Positions 32,939 through 44,211 are shown, counted from the stretch's first letter. The stretch is DNA of 64,000 nucleotides from Frankia sp. AiPa1 (GCF_023243075.1 NZ_JALKFZ020000127.1:1-64000); one strand, 5' to 3'. Numbers and translations: made by a program. Notes: generated by a model not told the origin, from the letters alone.

Positions 32939-35803
32939 ATGATCTTCGTCGCGCGCGAGGCCGAAATAGCGGTTTTTGAAAGCTTGCTCGCCGATTGCGC
33001 GAGCGATCCTCCAAACGGTCAGATCGCCCTTGTCACCGGCCCGACCGGGATCGGAAAAAGCGCGCTCCTGCGCGCCTTCTCCGAGCGAGCCGTAGCAACC
33101 GGAATTCGCCCGCTGCGCGCGATCGGGTGCGCCGAGAACAACTCGCTTCCATTCCGGCTGGCCCAGGAGCTGTTCAGCGAATTCGCCGATGATTCGCGCC
33201 ATCACCACCTGGTGACCAGGGCGATCGACAACTACGTGGCGCTCACCCTGGACCGCTCGGGCGGGGAGGAGCTGACGGCAGCCTACTCCCGGGTGCTGGG
33301 CGGTATCGAGGTGTTTCTGCGGGACCTCGGTACTCGGGGCCCGGTTCTCGTCCTGGTGGACGACGTAGACAGAGCGGACCCCGTATCCCGACGGTGCCTC
33401 ATCGATATCATGCAGCGAATCACCTTCCTCCGCGCCCTGATCGTGTTGGCGGAGCCCACCACCGGCGAAGCCGCCTGGGAAACCGCGGCGGCGAGCAGGG
33501 TCCTGCTGCAGCCGCAGGTCACCCGCATCCGGCTGCCGCCGCTGTCCGCCGAGGACGTCGGCCTGATCATGGACCGGCGGACCGGTAGCGGGACAACCCA
33601 GCTGGCGCGGGCGGTCCACCGGGCCACTGGCGGAAATCCCCTCCTGGTACGGGCACTGATCGAGGACCATCAGGCGGCGATCGGCCAGCTGGCCGCGCCG
33701 CCCGCGACGGAGCCGGTGGCCGGGCTGGCCTTCGAGCGGGCGGTACTGTCCTGCCTCGAACGCGCCGGGCCGGCGGTCCTGGACGTCGCCCAGGCGGTGG
33801 CGGTGCTGGACGACGCCGGGCGACCCGACCGGATCTCCCGGCTGCTCGGCAGCCCCGCGGACGCCGTCGACCGAGGGCTTCGCGTGCTGGAACAGGCCGG
33901 GCTGCTCGAGAACCTGTGCCTGCGCCATCCGGCGGCCCGCCGCGCGATCGCGGCTGACATCCACGCCGACCGCCGCCTGGAACTGCACCGACGCGCCGCG
34001 GCACTGCTGCATCACGACGGCGCCCGGGCCGGTGACATCGCCCGGCACCTGGTCGCCGCGCGGCACACCGAGGACGTCTGGGTTCTGCCGGTGCTGCGGG
34101 TCGCGGCGGCCGAGGCGGAGGCGGACAACCAGCTGGCCAACGCCGTCGAGTTTCTCCAGCACGCCGCCCGGGCGTGCTCCGCCAAGTCGGAACGCAGCGC
34201 GGTCCTGCTGGACGCGGCGGAGGTCGACTGGCGGCTCAGCCCGTCCACGACGTTTCACTACCTGCCGCGCCTGACGGCCGCGGCGCGCGAGGGCCATTTG
34301 GTGGGCCGCCGGGCGGTCGACTTCGTGGCGGCGTCAGCCTGGCACGGCCGGTTGGCCGAGGCGTCAGCGGCACTCGTCCACGTCAGCGAAGCGAGCACGC
34401 GACGCGGCGGGCAGGTCGCCGCCGACCTCGACGTCGGGCGGCTCCTGCTGTTCTGCACCTATCCGGGCCTCATGGACCAGGCCCACCACGTCTCCATCGC
34501 ATCGGCGGCGCGGCCGCTGAACCCGGCCACGACAGATCCGGTCGAACGTGCCGCGCTCGCGCTGGCGGCCGTGATCACCGGCCGTGGGCACGCCCTGGCC
34601 AGTACCGAGGCGGAACATCTGCTCCAGAACGTGCCGCCGACCCACACCGGCATCAGGGTCGTCATGTCCGCGGCGCTCGTTCTGATCTACACGGACCACC
34701 TCGCCGCCGCCACCACCGGCACCGACATCCTCAGCTCGCACCCCACGATCACCCGTTCGAACACCTGGCGGGCACTGGTCTCCGGGCTACGGGCCGAGAT
34801 CGCGCTGAGACGGGGCGACCTGCCCGATGCGGAAAGACACGCCCGCGCAGCGCTGACGGATGTGACGCCGCACGGCTGGGGGGTCGGCCTCGGCGCGCCG
34901 CTGGCGAGCCTGCTGCTTGCCATGGTCCGCATGGGCCGTCTGACCGAGGCCGCACGATGGCTGACGACCCCAGTCCCGGAAGCGATGTTCCAGACCCGGT
35001 TCGGTCTGCACTATCTGCACGCCAGAGGGCACTTCCACCTCGCGACCGGTCGACCGCACGAGGCGCTCGCCGACTTCGGCACCTGCGGCGATCTGATGAT
35101 CCGCTGGGGGATGGACGTGTCCGGCCTGGTGGCCTGGCGGACCGACGCCGCCGAGGCACACCTGCGGATGGGCCAGCGCGACCGCGGCCGGAGCCTGGCC
35201 GAGGAGCAACTCAGCCGGGAGGGATTCACCACCTCGAGGACATCGGGAAACGCGTTTCGGCTGCTGGCGGCCGCCAGCGAACCCGGCGCACGGCTGCGCC
35301 TGCTGCGGCAGTCCGTCGAGGTCCTGCGCCAGGTCGGAGCCAGAGTGGACCTCGCCCGCGCCATGGCCGACCTGAGCATGGCCTATCACGTCAGCGGCGA
35401 CACGGCCCAGGCCCGCTCCATCTCGCGAGGCGCCCGACTACTGGCGAACCAGAGCCGGGCCGAGGCGATCGTCGAGCCACCCAGACAACGCGGCAGCCGC
35501 GGGCATGAGGAGTCGTACGGGGCTGCGCGGCAGTACCCACCGGCCGCGGTCGACACACTGTCCGACGCCGAACGGCGGGTCGCTTCCCTGGCCGCCCTGG
35601 GACACACCAACGGGGAGATCGCGGACCGGCTGTACATTACGACCAGTACCGTCGAACAGCACCTGACCAGGGTGTATCGGAAGCTGAACGTACGGTCCCG
35701 GGCAAATCTGCCCGCTGTGCTCACCCCGGCGTCGCCGCGCCCTCCTCCGGTCAGACTCGGGTGGGAGGCCTCGCGGGTGCGGGTCGCCACCCCGTCGAGA
35801 TGA
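32939..35803 (+). CDS. LAL-family LuxR transcriptional activator of the PKS cluster
   Basis: Large ATP-binding regulator of 954 residues, the type that activates macrolide clusters (for example PikD). The N-terminal ATPase has Walker A GPTGIGKS at residues 34-41 and a Walker B-like LVLVDDVD near 140. A long helical, TPR-like middle follows. The C-terminal LuxR helix-turn-helix lies at about 874-935 ([20 protein letters not shown], then a [14 protein letters not shown] recognition region). The ATG at 32939 is chosen because the ATPase fold starts at once and AAGGAG lies about ten bases upstream; the open frame extends back to 32705 without conserved sequence. It is divergent from the PKS genes and marks the right edge of the cluster. 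Confidence 0.93.
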   Translation: MIFVAREAEIAVFESLLADCASDPPNGQIALVTGPTGIGKSALLRAFSERAVATGIRPLRAIGCAENNSLPFRLAQELFSEFADDSRHHHLVTRAIDNYVALTLDRSGGEELTAAYSRVLGGIEVFLRDLGTRGPVLVLVDDVDRADPVSRRCLIDIMQRITFLRALIVLAEPTTGEAAWETAAASRVLLQPQVTRIRLPPLSAEDVGLIMDRRTGSGTTQLARAVHRATGGNPLLVRALIEDHQAAIGQLAAPPATEPVAGLAFERAVLSCLERAGPAVLDVAQAVAVLDDAGRPDRISRLLGSPADAVDRGLRVLEQAGLLENLCLRHPAARRAIAADIHADRRLELHRRAAALLHHDGARAGDIARHLVAARHTEDVWVLPVLRVAAAEAEADNQLANAVEFLQHAARACSAKSERSAVLLDAAEVDWRLSPSTTFHYLPRLTAAAREGHLVGRRAVDFVAASAWHGRLAEASAALVHVSEASTRRGGQVAADLDVGRLLLFCTYPGLMDQAHHVSIASAARPLNPATTDPVERAALALAAVITGRGHALASTEAEHLLQNVPPTHTGIRVVMSAALVLIYTDHLAAATTGTDILSSHPTITRSNTWRALVSGLRAEIALRRGDLPDAERHARAALTDVTPHGWGVGLGAPLASLLLAMVRMGRLTEAARWLTTPVPEAMFQTRFGLHYLHARGHFHLATGRPHEALADFGTCGDLMIRWGMDVSGLVAWRTDAAEAHLRMGQRDRGRSLAEEQLSREGFTTSRTSGNAFRLLAAASEPGARLRLLRQSVEVLRQVGARVDLARAMADLSMAYHVSGDTAQARSISRGARLLANQSRAEAIVEPPRQRGSRGHEESYGAARQYPPAAVDTLSDAERRVASLAALGHTNGEIADRLYITTSTVEQHLTRVYRKLNVRSRANLPAVLTPASPRPPPVRLGWEASRVRVATPSR

Positions 35804-36104
35804 GCTGAGACAGGACCCACCTCGACGGGACGCGTCCGCCAGCGCTCCGCGAAGGAGGAGGAGGTTCGCGCCTGGCGGGCGCCGGGCCTCGAGCTCGTCA
35901 GCTCAGGGCTCGGATCAGGACCGGTGGCCCGGCGGCGGGCAGCGGCGCCCACTCCCAATGCCCGGCGTGGGTGTCACATCGCAACGCCGCCACGATGATG
36001 TTCACGGACCGCCCACAATCGCTGGCCGCCGGTCCGCGGTCCGCGAGCCGAAGAGCTCATACACCGGCCCAGGCCTTCGGATCCGCTCATCTAGGCTTGC
36101 GGGC
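35804..36104. other. Intergenic stretch between the LAL activator and thyA
   Basis: About 300 bp without a supported gene. The thyA open frame runs back to 35958, but conserved ThyA sequence begins only at 36105. I see no clear terminator or promoter. Confidence 0.5.
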
Positions 36105-36902
36105 ATGCCGGACACGCAGTACGAGGAGCTCCTGGGTCACGTGCTGGACGCGGGTGCCCGCAAGGCGGATCGCACCGGCACGGGCACCCGGTCGATCTTC
36201 GGCCACCAGCTGCGTTACCGGTTGTCCGACGGCTTTCCGCTGATCACGACGAAGAAGGTCCACTTCCGTTCGATCGCCTACGAGCTGCTGTGGTTCCTGC
36301 GCGGCGAGGCGAACGTGTCGTGGCTGCGGGAGAACGGGGTCACGATCTGGGACGAGTGGGCCGCGCCGGACGGCGACCTCGGCCCGGTCTACGGCGTGCA
36401 GTGGCGATCGTGGCCGACCCCGGACGGCGGGCACATCGACCAGATCAGCGAGGTGCTGCGCACGCTGCGGGAGAACCCCGACTCGCGGCGGATCATCGTG
36501 TCCGCGTGGAACGTCGCCGACCTCGGGCGAATGGCACTGCCGCCGTGCCACGCGTTGTTCCAGTTCTACGTCGCGGGCGGCCTGCTGTCCTGCCAGTTGT
36601 ACCAGCGCAGCGCGGACCTGTTCCTCGGCGTGCCGTTCAACATCGCGAGCTACGCACTGCTCACGCATATGATCGCCGAACAGGTGGGGCTCGGGGTCGG
36701 GGACTTCATCTGGACCGGCGGCGACTGCCACCTCTACGACAACCACATCGACCAGGTCCGCCGTCAGCTCACCCGTGAGGCGCGGCCGTTCCCGACCCTG
36801 CGCCTGTCCCCCGCGACCAGCCTGTTCGACTACACCTACCAGCACCTCGCGCTCGACGGCTACGACCCGCATCCCGCGATCGCCGCACCGGTGGCGGTGT
36901 GA
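36105..36902 (+). CDS. thyA: Thymidylate synthase
   Basis: Methylates dUMP to dTMP using methylene-tetrahydrofolate, giving dihydrofolate, in the cytoplasm. The 265-residue protein matches the E. coli ThyA length and order: RTGTGT near 23-28, the catalytic Cys148 in [29 protein letters not shown], and a C-terminal [10 protein letters not shown]. The ATG at 36105 gives the usual N-terminus (QYEELL); an upstream frame to 35958 adds arginine-rich sequence unlike ThyA. It overlaps the dihydrofolate reductase gene by four bases (GTGA), so the two are translationally coupled and the product dihydrofolate is recycled by the neighbour. Confidence 0.97.
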   Translation: MPDTQYEELLGHVLDAGARKADRTGTGTRSIFGHQLRYRLSDGFPLITTKKVHFRSIAYELLWFLRGEANVSWLRENGVTIWDEWAAPDGDLGPVYGVQWRSWPTPDGGHIDQISEVLRTLRENPDSRRIIVSAWNVADLGRMALPPCHALFQFYVAGGLLSCQLYQRSADLFLGVPFNIASYALLTHMIAEQVGLGVGDFIWTGGDCHLYDNHIDQVRRQLTREARPFPTLRLSPATSLFDYTYQHLALDGYDPHPAIAAPVAV

Positions 36903-37357
36903 TCGGGCTCGTCTGGGCGCAGTCGGCGAACGGGGTCATCGGCCGCGACGGTGCCCTGCCCTGGCACCTGCCCGAGGACATGACCCACTTCCGCGCCCTG
37001 ACCACCGGCGCGACCGTGCTCATGGGCCGGCGCACCTGGGAGTCGCTGCCGCCCCGGTTCCGGCCGCTGCCCGGCCGGCGCAACCTCGTGCTGTCGAGCA
37101 CGCCGCGCCCGGATGTGGAGACGTTCCCCGACCTGTCACAGGCGCTCGGTGCCGTAGCCGGTGATCTGTGGGTGATCGGCGGCGGCGCGGTGTACCGGGC
37201 AGCGCTGCCGTTCGCCGACCGGATCGTCGTCACCGAGATCCGTGAACACTTCGACGGCGACACCCACGCACCCGACGTCGGGCGCCCGCCGAACTCCCTC
37301 GGGGCATGGCAGGCGTCGACGAGTGGCCTGCACTACCGGTTCCTCACCTGGGGCTGA
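36899..37357 (+). CDS. folA: Dihydrofolate reductase
   Basis: Reduces dihydrofolate to tetrahydrofolate with NADPH. The 152-residue protein has the standard features: [18 protein letters not shown] with the acidic active-site Asp27, [10 protein letters not shown], and [23 protein letters not shown]. It starts with GTG inside the stop codon of thyA (GTGA overlap), a typical thyA-folA operon. Confidence 0.96.
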   Translation: MIGLVWAQSANGVIGRDGALPWHLPEDMTHFRALTTGATVLMGRRTWESLPPRFRPLPGRRNLVLSSTPRPDVETFPDLSQALGAVAGDLWVIGGGAVYRAALPFADRIVVTEIREHFDGDTHAPDVGRPPNSLGAWQASTSGLHYRFLTWG

Positions 37358-37392
37358 GGAATTCACCCCGGGGCCGGTTACGGCACGGCGGA

Positions 37393-37424
37393 GACGACCG
37401 GCATGGGATGCCGGGCTGGTCGTC
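37393..37424. terminator. Hairpin between convergent folA and the kinase/GGDEF gene
   Basis: gacgaccggcat (37393-37404) can pair with the atgccg...ggtcgtc arm (37408-37424) across a 3-base loop with a small bulge. It lies between two convergent genes and just overlaps the stop codon of the minus-strand gene, consistent with a bidirectional terminator. No U-tract is seen. Confidence 0.5.
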
Positions 37425-40400
37425 AGTTCTGCCGGCCGGCCCGGGCCGGCGGATGGGGGTGGGCCGAGACGGTCCGGTTCCGGCCGGTGCTCTTGGCGAC
37501 GTACAGCGACTGGTCGGCGCGTCCCAGCACCGCGGACAGCGACGGCTCGTCCGGGTCGAAGATCGCGGTGCCCACGCTGACGGTGACGTGGAGCGGACCG
37601 GCGGACGTCCCCACCGGCCGGGCGCAGACGGCGCGCCGAAGGCGTTCGCCCAGCGCGTGTGCCTGCTCGGTGCCGCCGGCGACGAGGACGGCGAACTCCT
37701 CCCCGCCGAGCCGGCCGGCGAGCTCCTCCCCGCGCACGCAGCGCTCGATCCGGCGGGAGATCTCGACGAGCACCTCATCCCCGACCGCGTGCCCGTGCAG
37801 GTCGTTGACCTGCTTGAACCGATCGACGTCGATCATCGCGGCGGAGGTCGGCCGACCGGCGGACATCCGCGCCCGCGCCCGCGCGGTCGCCTGTTCGACG
37901 AAGTGCCGCCGGTTGGGCAGGCCAGTGAGGACGTCGGTGGCGGCCGAATGCCGGGCCTCCTCGTACAGGCGGGCGTTGTCGTACGCGGTCGCCGCGGTGC
38001 CCAGGACCATCCTCGCCACCTCCGCCTGCGGGCCCGCACCGTCCGCGCCGGGGGAGCCGGCGAGCACGATGATGGTCGGGACGGCGCACGGCGGTGTGAC
38101 CGGCAGCGCCAACCAGGATCGCAGCGGATGGGACACGCCCGGAAGACGGATGGCCGCCGCGGCCGGGCTGCCACCGATCGTGGCGCCGGTGAAGGCGGGG
38201 GTCAGCACCGTGCGCGCGTCCTCGACGGCCGCCCCGACCGCACCCGGGTCGACGTCCCCGTGGACCTGAATGACCCGGATGGTCGACCGGACGTCCTGGC
38301 GCAGGACCCACACGCCGTCGTGCGGCAGCACCGGTCGCGCCGCGGTCAGCATCCGACCCAGGATGTCCCGTGAGCGCAGGGTCGAGCCGGCCTGTTCGGC
38401 GACGTCGCGCAGGGCCTCGGCGAGCTCACGCTGGCGGCGCTCGGCGGCGAGGTGGGTCTGCAGGCGCGCGGCCTCGGCGGTCCGCAGCGCCACCCCGACC
38501 TGCTTGGCCAGCGTGACGAGGACGTCAACGTCATCCTCGGTGAACAGGCCCTTGGCCACCTGGCTGTCCACGTAGATCACACCGGAGGCACCGCCCTCGA
38601 TCGTGATGGGCGCGGCCAGGATGCTGCGCAGACCGTGCTGGACGGCACTGTCGGAGCCGAGCGCCGCGCCCTGCGCGGTGCCGGTGACGACCAGTGGCCG
38701 TCCATCCGCGTGCACCCGGGCGACGATGCTGTGGGCGTAGGACGACAGGCCCGTCGCCGCGCCGTCCCGCGCGGTGTGCCCGGCGTGGGGAACGAGGGTC
38801 ACGGACCGGCCCTCCCCGGCGGGCCCGTCCTCGGGTCCGGGCCTGGCGTCGTCTCCGGCGACCACGGCGGCCGCGTCCTTCGGAAACAGGAGCAGCGCCC
38901 GGTCGGCGCCGAGGATGTCGGTGATCTCGGTGAGGACGATGTCGGCCACCGCCTCCGGGTCGACGGCACCGTTCGTGGCGGCGCTGACCCGCAGCAGCGC
39001 GTCGAGGCGGCGCCGATCCCGGGTCGAGCCCACCACGCTTGGCCCTCTGGCCGGGCTGGGCATGGGATCGGAGAGTCCGAACTCGCGGCGCACGGCACGT
39101 CCGCGGGGGATCCAGCCGTGTGCGTCGGCCAGCGCGAGCGCGTGGCCGGCCTCCTCTCGGGCCTGCCGGTCCCGGCCGAGGGACCGCAGGCAGCGGGCGC
39201 GTTCCACGCACACGTCGAAGATGATGCGGGGAGCATCCAGCCGGGTCGCCAGGTGCTGCGCCGCCGTGAGCCAGCGCAGGGCCCACCAAGGCCGGCCCGC
39301 GATCTGCTCCGCGATCGCCCGGAGCACCAGCAGGTCGGCACGGAACAGGGGCAGCGCCGCTGCCGGCAACGCCTCCCGCAGACAGCGGCGGGCGACGCGG
39401 GCCCGCTCGGTTCGTTCACTGCCCGTCGCGGCCCGGGCCTGTTCGAGGCGGCCCCGAGCCTGGACGAGCCAGTAGTGCCGGTGGAACTTCGCGCTGCGCC
39501 ACGGCGAGCGGCCCTTGGCCTGGGCCGAGGCGACCAGGCGGTCGAAGCCCGCGCCGGCGCCCGCTGCTCCCGCCTCGGTGCCGGCCTCCTCAAGCTCGGT
39601 CTCGATCAGGTTGTGGTCGACGATGAAGGTGCGCACCGGTTCCTCCCGTGCCGACGGCAGGGCGGCGAGCACCGATTCGAGGTCCTCGCCGGCACCGCCA
39701 AGCGAGCGTGCCATCCGGGACCTCATGATCCGGATGTCGTTGAAGACGTAGTCGATGCCGTAGGCGTTCGGCTGCAGGCAGGCCAGGCCCTCCCGCCACA
39801 GGCCCCGGTAGTCGTAGTTCATGGCGAGGGCCGTCACCGCGTCGTCGTACAGGGACGCGTCGACCCAGCGGGCCGCCCGGCGCAGCGTCGCCTCGAGCTG
39901 GTCGCTGACGACGGTGGTCTCGCCGAGGAACTGCAGGGCGAAACCCGTGTACAGGTCCACCTCGGCCAGCAGGGCCGGATTGCCGGTCTTCTCCGCCAGC
40001 ACCCGGAACGTCCTGATCGAACGGCGCGTCGGCCGCCGGCGGCCCATCTCCGCCGCCGCGCAGTTGATGATGCTGTGGCCGCGGATGAACAGCTCACCGA
40101 AGCCCAGCCGCTTCATCACGTACAGCCCGCCCAGATGCCACAGAAAGGTCGGGGCGTCGGACAGGAACAGCGAGTTGGGCCCGCCGATCTCATGCAGGCG
40201 CAGCTCGATCTCGTAGCGCCGCCGGGCCGGCCCGGTGGCCGTCCCGAAGCCGGTCGCCGGCCAGCGCATGGCCAGCGCGCACAGCATCCGGCCGAACGCG
40301 ACGGGGCCGACCAGCACGGGGCCGGGGATCGGCCGGCCGGCCTCGGCGAGGCCCCGCCGGACGTGGGCCGCGGCGGCACCGTAGTTGCGCATTCCGTGCT

Positions 40401-42855
40401 CGATTCCCGCCGCTTCCGCGTGCAGCGCCGCGCGGGCCAGCGGGTCCGCTTCCAGCGTCAGGGCGCGGGCGAAGTGGGCGCGAGCCCGGTCCGGCTTCAC
40501 GATGCGGGAGCAGGCCAGGCCGAAGCCCGTCTCGAAGGCGCCGTCCGCGGCGATACCGGCCCGCGCGGCGGCACCCGCGGCCACCCGGAACATGCCCTCC
40601 GCCTCGACCGGAGCGCGCCCGGCGAGCGCGGCCTCGGCCGCCGCCCGGGCGAGGCGGTAGAGCCGGGGCGCGGGAAGTCCGCCGCTGACCGCGTGCCGGG
40701 CGAGAGCGAACCGGGCGGCGCCCCGCACGGTTCCGGCCGCCTCCATCGCGTCCGCGATCGCCACGTGCCGTCGGCGCAGGCCGTCGGCGCTGATGGTCGA
40801 CAGCAGTGCCTCCCGCACGCAGTCGTGCACGAACGACCAGCGATCCGATGACCAGCCCCCCGCCCTCGACGGCCCGCCGCTCGACGTCGACGACCAGCCG
40901 CCCGGCGGCCAGCTCCCCGGCTTCGACGACCAGATGTCCGGCTCCGGTGACCAGCCCCCGCCCGGTTCCGGCGACCAGCCGTCGGGGGCCGGCGTCACGA
41001 GCTGGTGATGTTCCGCTTCGGCGAGGACGAGCCGCGTGTGTTCCGGCGTCACCCCGGCCGCCGCGGCGAGCAGCGTGACATCGAACTGGTGCCCGATCGC
41101 CGCCGCGGTGCTCAGCACCGGCAACGACGAGGAGTCCAGCATGCCGACCCGGCGCCGGATCAGCCCCAGCACCTCGTCCGGCAGGGCGAGTGAGTCCAGT
41201 CCTTCCCGGTCGAGGTCGAAACCCTCCCATGACGGCCGGATCAGGCCCGCGTCGATCACCGCCCGCACATACTCGAAGACGGCCAGCGGGCAGCCGGAGG
41301 AACGGACCGCCACCTCCCGGACGAAGCGGTCGTCGGCGACGTCACCCAGGCAGCTGCGGACCAGCTCGGCGACCTCGGGCTCGCCCAACGGCTCCAGCCG
41401 GATGTCGAGGCGCGGCGACCTGCCCGCCGGCAGGAGGCGCTCGGCCCGGCGGGCCGTCGCGACGACCAGCAGCGGCGCCGGCTCCGGGTCTCCCACGATC
41501 TCCTCCAGGAGCTGCCGGTCCGCCGCCCCGAGCCACTGGGTGTCGTCCACCCACAGCAGCAGGCCGCCGCTGCGCCGGGCCAGCTCCCGGACCAACCGAG
41601 CGACAGCCAGCCGCAGCTGGACGCCCGCGTCGCCGGTCGCCGCCGATCCCGGCCGGCGCGGACCGTCCGGACCGCCCAGGGACGGGTGCAGACCGGCCAG
41701 CACGGCGCCGTCGTCACCGGCCGCCGCCCGCAGCCGGCCGACCGAGGCCCCGGGAGCGTGCAGCCAGCTCTCCACCAGCGCCTGGAACGTGACGAAGGGA
41801 GCGTCGGCCCGTTCGGCGCACTTCGCCTCCATCAGCATGGCGCCCGGCACCGCCCGGGCCTCCCGGACGAACGTCCGCATGAGGTGTGTCTTTCCCATCC
41901 CCATGTCCCCCGTGACGCCCACGACCGTTCGTTCACCCGCCGGTCCGCGGGCACGATCCCAGGCGGCCCGTAGCTGCCCGAGCGGCACCGCGCGTCCCAC
42001 CGGCTGGTCCGACGGCGGCCGGGGGAAGGTCCCGGCGACCGCCGCCGGCGTGTCCGGCCCGGCCACGGCGGCCAATGCCGCGACCAGGTCGTCCGCGGAC
42101 TGGAACCGGTCGTCCGGATCCTTGGCCAGGAGGGTGGCGACGATGTCCACGAGACCGGGTGGGAGGTCGTCGCGGACGCGACGCGGGTCCGGGGGCATGG
42201 CGACCGCGTGCAGCCGCATCAGTTCGGCGACGTCGCCCGCCTCGAACGGCGGGCGTCCGGTGAGACAGGCGTGGAGCACGACGCCGAGGGCGTAGAGATC
42301 CGAGCGCGCGTCCACCGGCCGGTTCAGCATTCCGCTCTGCTCGGGCGCGCTGTAGAGCACGGTCCCGACCATTTCGTCCCGCGGGACGCCGCCGGCGCGG
42401 CCCAGCAACCCGAAGTCCACCAGGACCGCCTGGCCGTCCGACCTGATCATGATGTTCGTCGGCGTGACATCCTGGTGCACGAGGCCCAGCCGGTGGGCAG
42501 CGGCGAGCGCCCCCGCGACGTCCAGGCCGATGCGCAGGGTGGTCGGAACCGTCAGCGGTCCGGCGGCGAGCCGGGCCGCCACCGGCTCGCCCTCGATCAG
42601 CTCCAATATCAGGTAGGGACGGCCGTCGGCCTCCCCCGCGGCGAACACCCGGGCGATGCTGGGATGCCGTAGGCAGGCGAGCACGGTCGCCTCCCGCCGG
42701 AAGGAACGGATCACCTCACACGGTGGAACACCCCGGGACACCTTCACCGCATAGCCTCGGCCGTGCCGCTCGGCGTGATACACCACGGCCGAGGCTCCCC
42801 GGCCCAGTTCGCTTCCCAGGCTCACCCCCGGGATGATGACCGCTGCCACACTCAC
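37423..42855 (-). CDS. Serine/threonine kinase - ATPase - GAF - GAF - GGDEF signalling protein
   Basis: 1,810-residue multidomain signalling protein. Domains in order: an N-terminal Hanks-type kinase (about 8-270; Lys38 in YAVKVS, HQDVTPTN with Asp129, DFG 147-149, SAPEQ); an AAA/STAND ATPase (TGDMGMGKT near 315, LLLWVDDTQW near 437); a long TPR-like helical region; GAF domains near 1281-1450 and 1470-1620; and a C-terminal diguanylate cyclase near 1640-1800 with DVLTGLPNRR and an intact GGEEF near 1718. The I-site position reads RGEE rather than RxxD, so product inhibition may be lost. HRD reads HQD, making it a non-RD kinase. It may phosphorylate targets and make cyclic di-GMP. A tryptophan-rich repeat (WSPEP, WSS) lies at about 40840-41000. 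It starts with GTG after GGAAGGA. Confidence 0.93.
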   Translation of the reverse strand: MSVAAVIIPGVSLGSELGRGASAVVYHAERHGRGYAVKVSRGVPPCEVIRSFRREATVLACLRHPSIARVFAAGEADGRPYLILELIEGEPVAARLAAGPLTVPTTLRIGLDVAGALAAAHRLGLVHQDVTPTNIMIRSDGQAVLVDFGLLGRAGGVPRDEMVGTVLYSAPEQSGMLNRPVDARSDLYALGVVLHACLTGRPPFEAGDVAELMRLHAVAMPPDPRRVRDDLPPGLVDIVATLLAKDPDDRFQSADDLVAALAAVAGPDTPAAVAGTFPRPPSDQPVGRAVPLGQLRAAWDRARGPAGERTVVGVTGDMGMGKTHLMRTFVREARAVPGAMLMEAKCAERADAPFVTFQALVESWLHAPGASVGRLRAAAGDDGAVLAGLHPSLGGPDGPRRPGSAATGDAGVQLRLAVARLVRELARRSGGLLLWVDDTQWLGAADRQLLEEIVGDPEPAPLLVVATARRAERLLPAGRSPRLDIRLEPLGEPEVAELVRSCLGDVADDRFVREVAVRSSGCPLAVFEYVRAVIDAGLIRPSWEGFDLDREGLDSLALPDEVLGLIRRRVGMLDSSSLPVLSTAAAIGHQFDVTLLAAAAGVTPEHTRLVLAEAEHHQLVTPAPDGWSPEPGGGWSPEPDIWSSKPGSWPPGGWSSTSSGGPSRAGGWSSDRWSFVHDCVREALLSTISADGLRRRHVAIADAMEAAGTVRGAARFALARHAVSGGLPAPRLYRLARAAAEAALAGRAPVEAEGMFRVAAGAAARAGIAADGAFETGFGLACSRIVKPDRARAHFARALTLEADPLARAALHAEAAGIEHGMRNYGAAAAHVRRGLAEAGRPIPGPVLVGPVAFGRMLCALAMRWPATGFGTATGPARRRYEIELRLHEIGGPNSLFLSDAPTFLWHLGGLYVMKRLGFGELFIRGHSIINCAAAEMGRRRPTRRSIRTFRVLAEKTGNPALLAEVDLYTGFALQFLGETTVVSDQLEATLRRAARWVDASLYDDAVTALAMNYDYRGLWREGLACLQPNAYGIDYVFNDIRIMRSRMARSLGGAGEDLESVLAALPSAREEPVRTFIVDHNLIETELEEAGTEAGAAGAGAGFDRLVASAQAKGRSPWRSAKFHRHYWLVQARGRLEQARAATGSERTERARVARRCLREALPAAALPLFRADLLVLRAIAEQIAGRPWWALRWLTAAQHLATRLDAPRIIFDVCVERARCLRSLGRDRQAREEAGHALALADAHGWIPRGRAVRREFGLSDPMPSPARGPSVVGSTRDRRRLDALLRVSAATNGAVDPEAVADIVLTEITDILGADRALLLFPKDAAAVVAGDDARPGPEDGPAGEGRSVTLVPHAGHTARDGAATGLSSYAHSIVARVHADGRPLVVTGTAQGAALGSDSAVQHGLRSILAAPITIEGGASGVIYVDSQVAKGLFTEDDVDVLVTLAKQVGVALRTAEAARLQTHLAAERRQRELAEALRDVAEQAGSTLRSRDILGRMLTAARPVLPHDGVWVLRQDVRSTIRVIQVHGDVDPGAVGAAVEDARTVLTPAFTGATIGGSPAAAAIRLPGVSHPLRSWLALPVTPPCAVPTIIVLAGSPGADGAGPQAEVARMVLGTAATAYDNARLYEEARHSAATDVLTGLPNRRHFVEQATARARARMSAGRPTSAAMIDVDRFKQVNDLHGHAVGDEVLVEISRRIERCVRGEELAGRLGGEEFAVLVAGGTEQAHALGERLRRAVCARPVGTSAGPLHVTVSVGTAIFDPDEPSLSAVLGRADQSLYVAKSTGRNRTVSAHPHPPARAGRQN

Positions 42856-43129
42856 CGGTTCCTTCCGTGACCCGCCCCCCTGATCGTCATGGTCCGGCCG
42901 GCGCGGGCCCTTTATCTCTCACTATCACCCGTCCGTACCGGGTCCGCATCCCGGCGTCACGCCCGGCGACATCGGCACCCGTGACCGCCTGCCACTCCGT
43001 GCCGCCCTGTGCCGGCAGGTCCAGGTCCCCGGCGGACGCGCTGAGCGACGACCGGATCGCCCGGGAGCGGCACAGTATGATCACGGGGGTCGGGTGGGCA
43101 CACCAGAAGTCCAGGTGCGAGACGCGGGC

Positions 43130-43333
43130 CTAGCAGTGCACGGTCAGACCGATCCTGTGGATCCGGGAGTAGAGGCTGGGCGGAAAGGTGCCGCTGGCCA
43201 ACCAGTGGTACGGCTGCCGGTGGTCGGGCAGGTTGTGGATGAACTCGTGGGGATCACGGGGATTCTGAACCGCGTTGTTGTCCAGCAGCAGGGCGACAGC
43301 AGCGGCGCTGACCATCCTACGAAGCGGGAACAT
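43130..43333 (-). CDS. Possible small exported peptide
   Basis: A 67-residue open frame from the ATG at 43333, preceded by GAGAGGGG about six bases upstream. The start is basic (MFPLRRM) and followed by a short hydrophobic run (VSAAAVALLL), as in a short signal or anchor segment; the C-terminus ends in Cys. I recognise no family. Its case rests on the ribosome site and the lack of any competing gene in 42,856-43,533. Confidence 0.35.
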   Translation of the reverse strand: MFPLRRMVSAAAVALLLDNNAVQNPRDPHEFIHNLPDHRQPYHWLASGTFPPSLYSRIHRIGLTVHC

Positions 43334-43533
43334 GCGGACCCCTCTCGTTGTCTCTCGATTCCTCGCCCAGCCGGGTCCGCGACGCATAACGCAGCATCAA
43401 CATGGATCTTCCCCTAATGAAACCCGGACAGATTGTCCGCGCCTTATCCCAAGCGGTCCCGGCCCCAGCTGATCGCCACGACTGTGGGCCCGCCGGCAGG
43501 TGGGGTCGGTGGTGCGACGTAGGCTGATCAGCC

Positions 43534-44211
43534 ATGCCGGGGCAACCACTGCGGGAACTTGTCGAGCCGGGCTGGGCGCAGGCCCTCGAACCCGTGGCGG
43601 GGCAGATCAGCGCCATGGGTGACTTCCTGCGCGCGGAGATCGCGGCTGGTCGCAGCTACCTGCCGGCCGGGCCGCATGTGCTGCGAGCCTTCCAGCAGCC
43701 GTTCGACGACGTGCGGGTGCTGATCGTCGGGCAGGATCCCTACCCGACTCCGGGGATGGCCATCGGCTACAGCTTCGCGGTGGCGCCCGAGGTGCGCAGT
43801 CTGCCGGGCAGTCTGCAGAACATCTTCCAGGAGCTGTGCGCGGACGTCGGCGTGCCCAGACCGTCCAACGGTGATCTGACCGGCTGGACGCGCCAGGGTG
43901 TGCTGCTGCTGAACAGGGCGCTGACGACGGCGCCGCGCCAGCCCGGCTCGCATCGGGGCAAAGGCTGGGAGCTGGTCACCGAACAGGCGATCCGGGCGCT
44001 GGCCGGACGAGGAAAGCCGCTGGTCGCGATCCTGTGGGGTGCCGACGCGCGCAGCCTGCGACCGTTCCTGGACGGCGCCGCGACCATCGAATCCGCCCAT
44101 CCGTCACCGCGGTCGGCCGACCGCGGCTTCTTCGGTTCCCGGCCGTTCAGCCGAGCCAACGACCTGCTGCTTCGCCAGGGTGCCCAGCCCGTCGACTGGA
44201 GTCTCCCGTAG
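43534..44211 (+). CDS. ung: Uracil-DNA glycosylase (family 1)
   Basis: Removes uracil from DNA as the first step of base excision repair. The 225-residue protein has the family 1 signatures: water-activating GQDPYPTPG (Asp68) and HPSPRSA (His near 189), plus LLLNRALTT. The length matches bacterial Ung. It stands alone; the following gene is convergent and the space between carries a large hairpin. Confidence 0.96.
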   Translation: MPGQPLRELVEPGWAQALEPVAGQISAMGDFLRAEIAAGRSYLPAGPHVLRAFQQPFDDVRVLIVGQDPYPTPGMAIGYSFAVAPEVRSLPGSLQNIFQELCADVGVPRPSNGDLTGWTRQGVLLLNRALTTAPRQPGSHRGKGWELVTEQAIRALAGRGKPLVAILWGADARSLRPFLDGAATIESAHPSPRSADRGFFGSRPFSRANDLLLRQGAQPVDWSLP

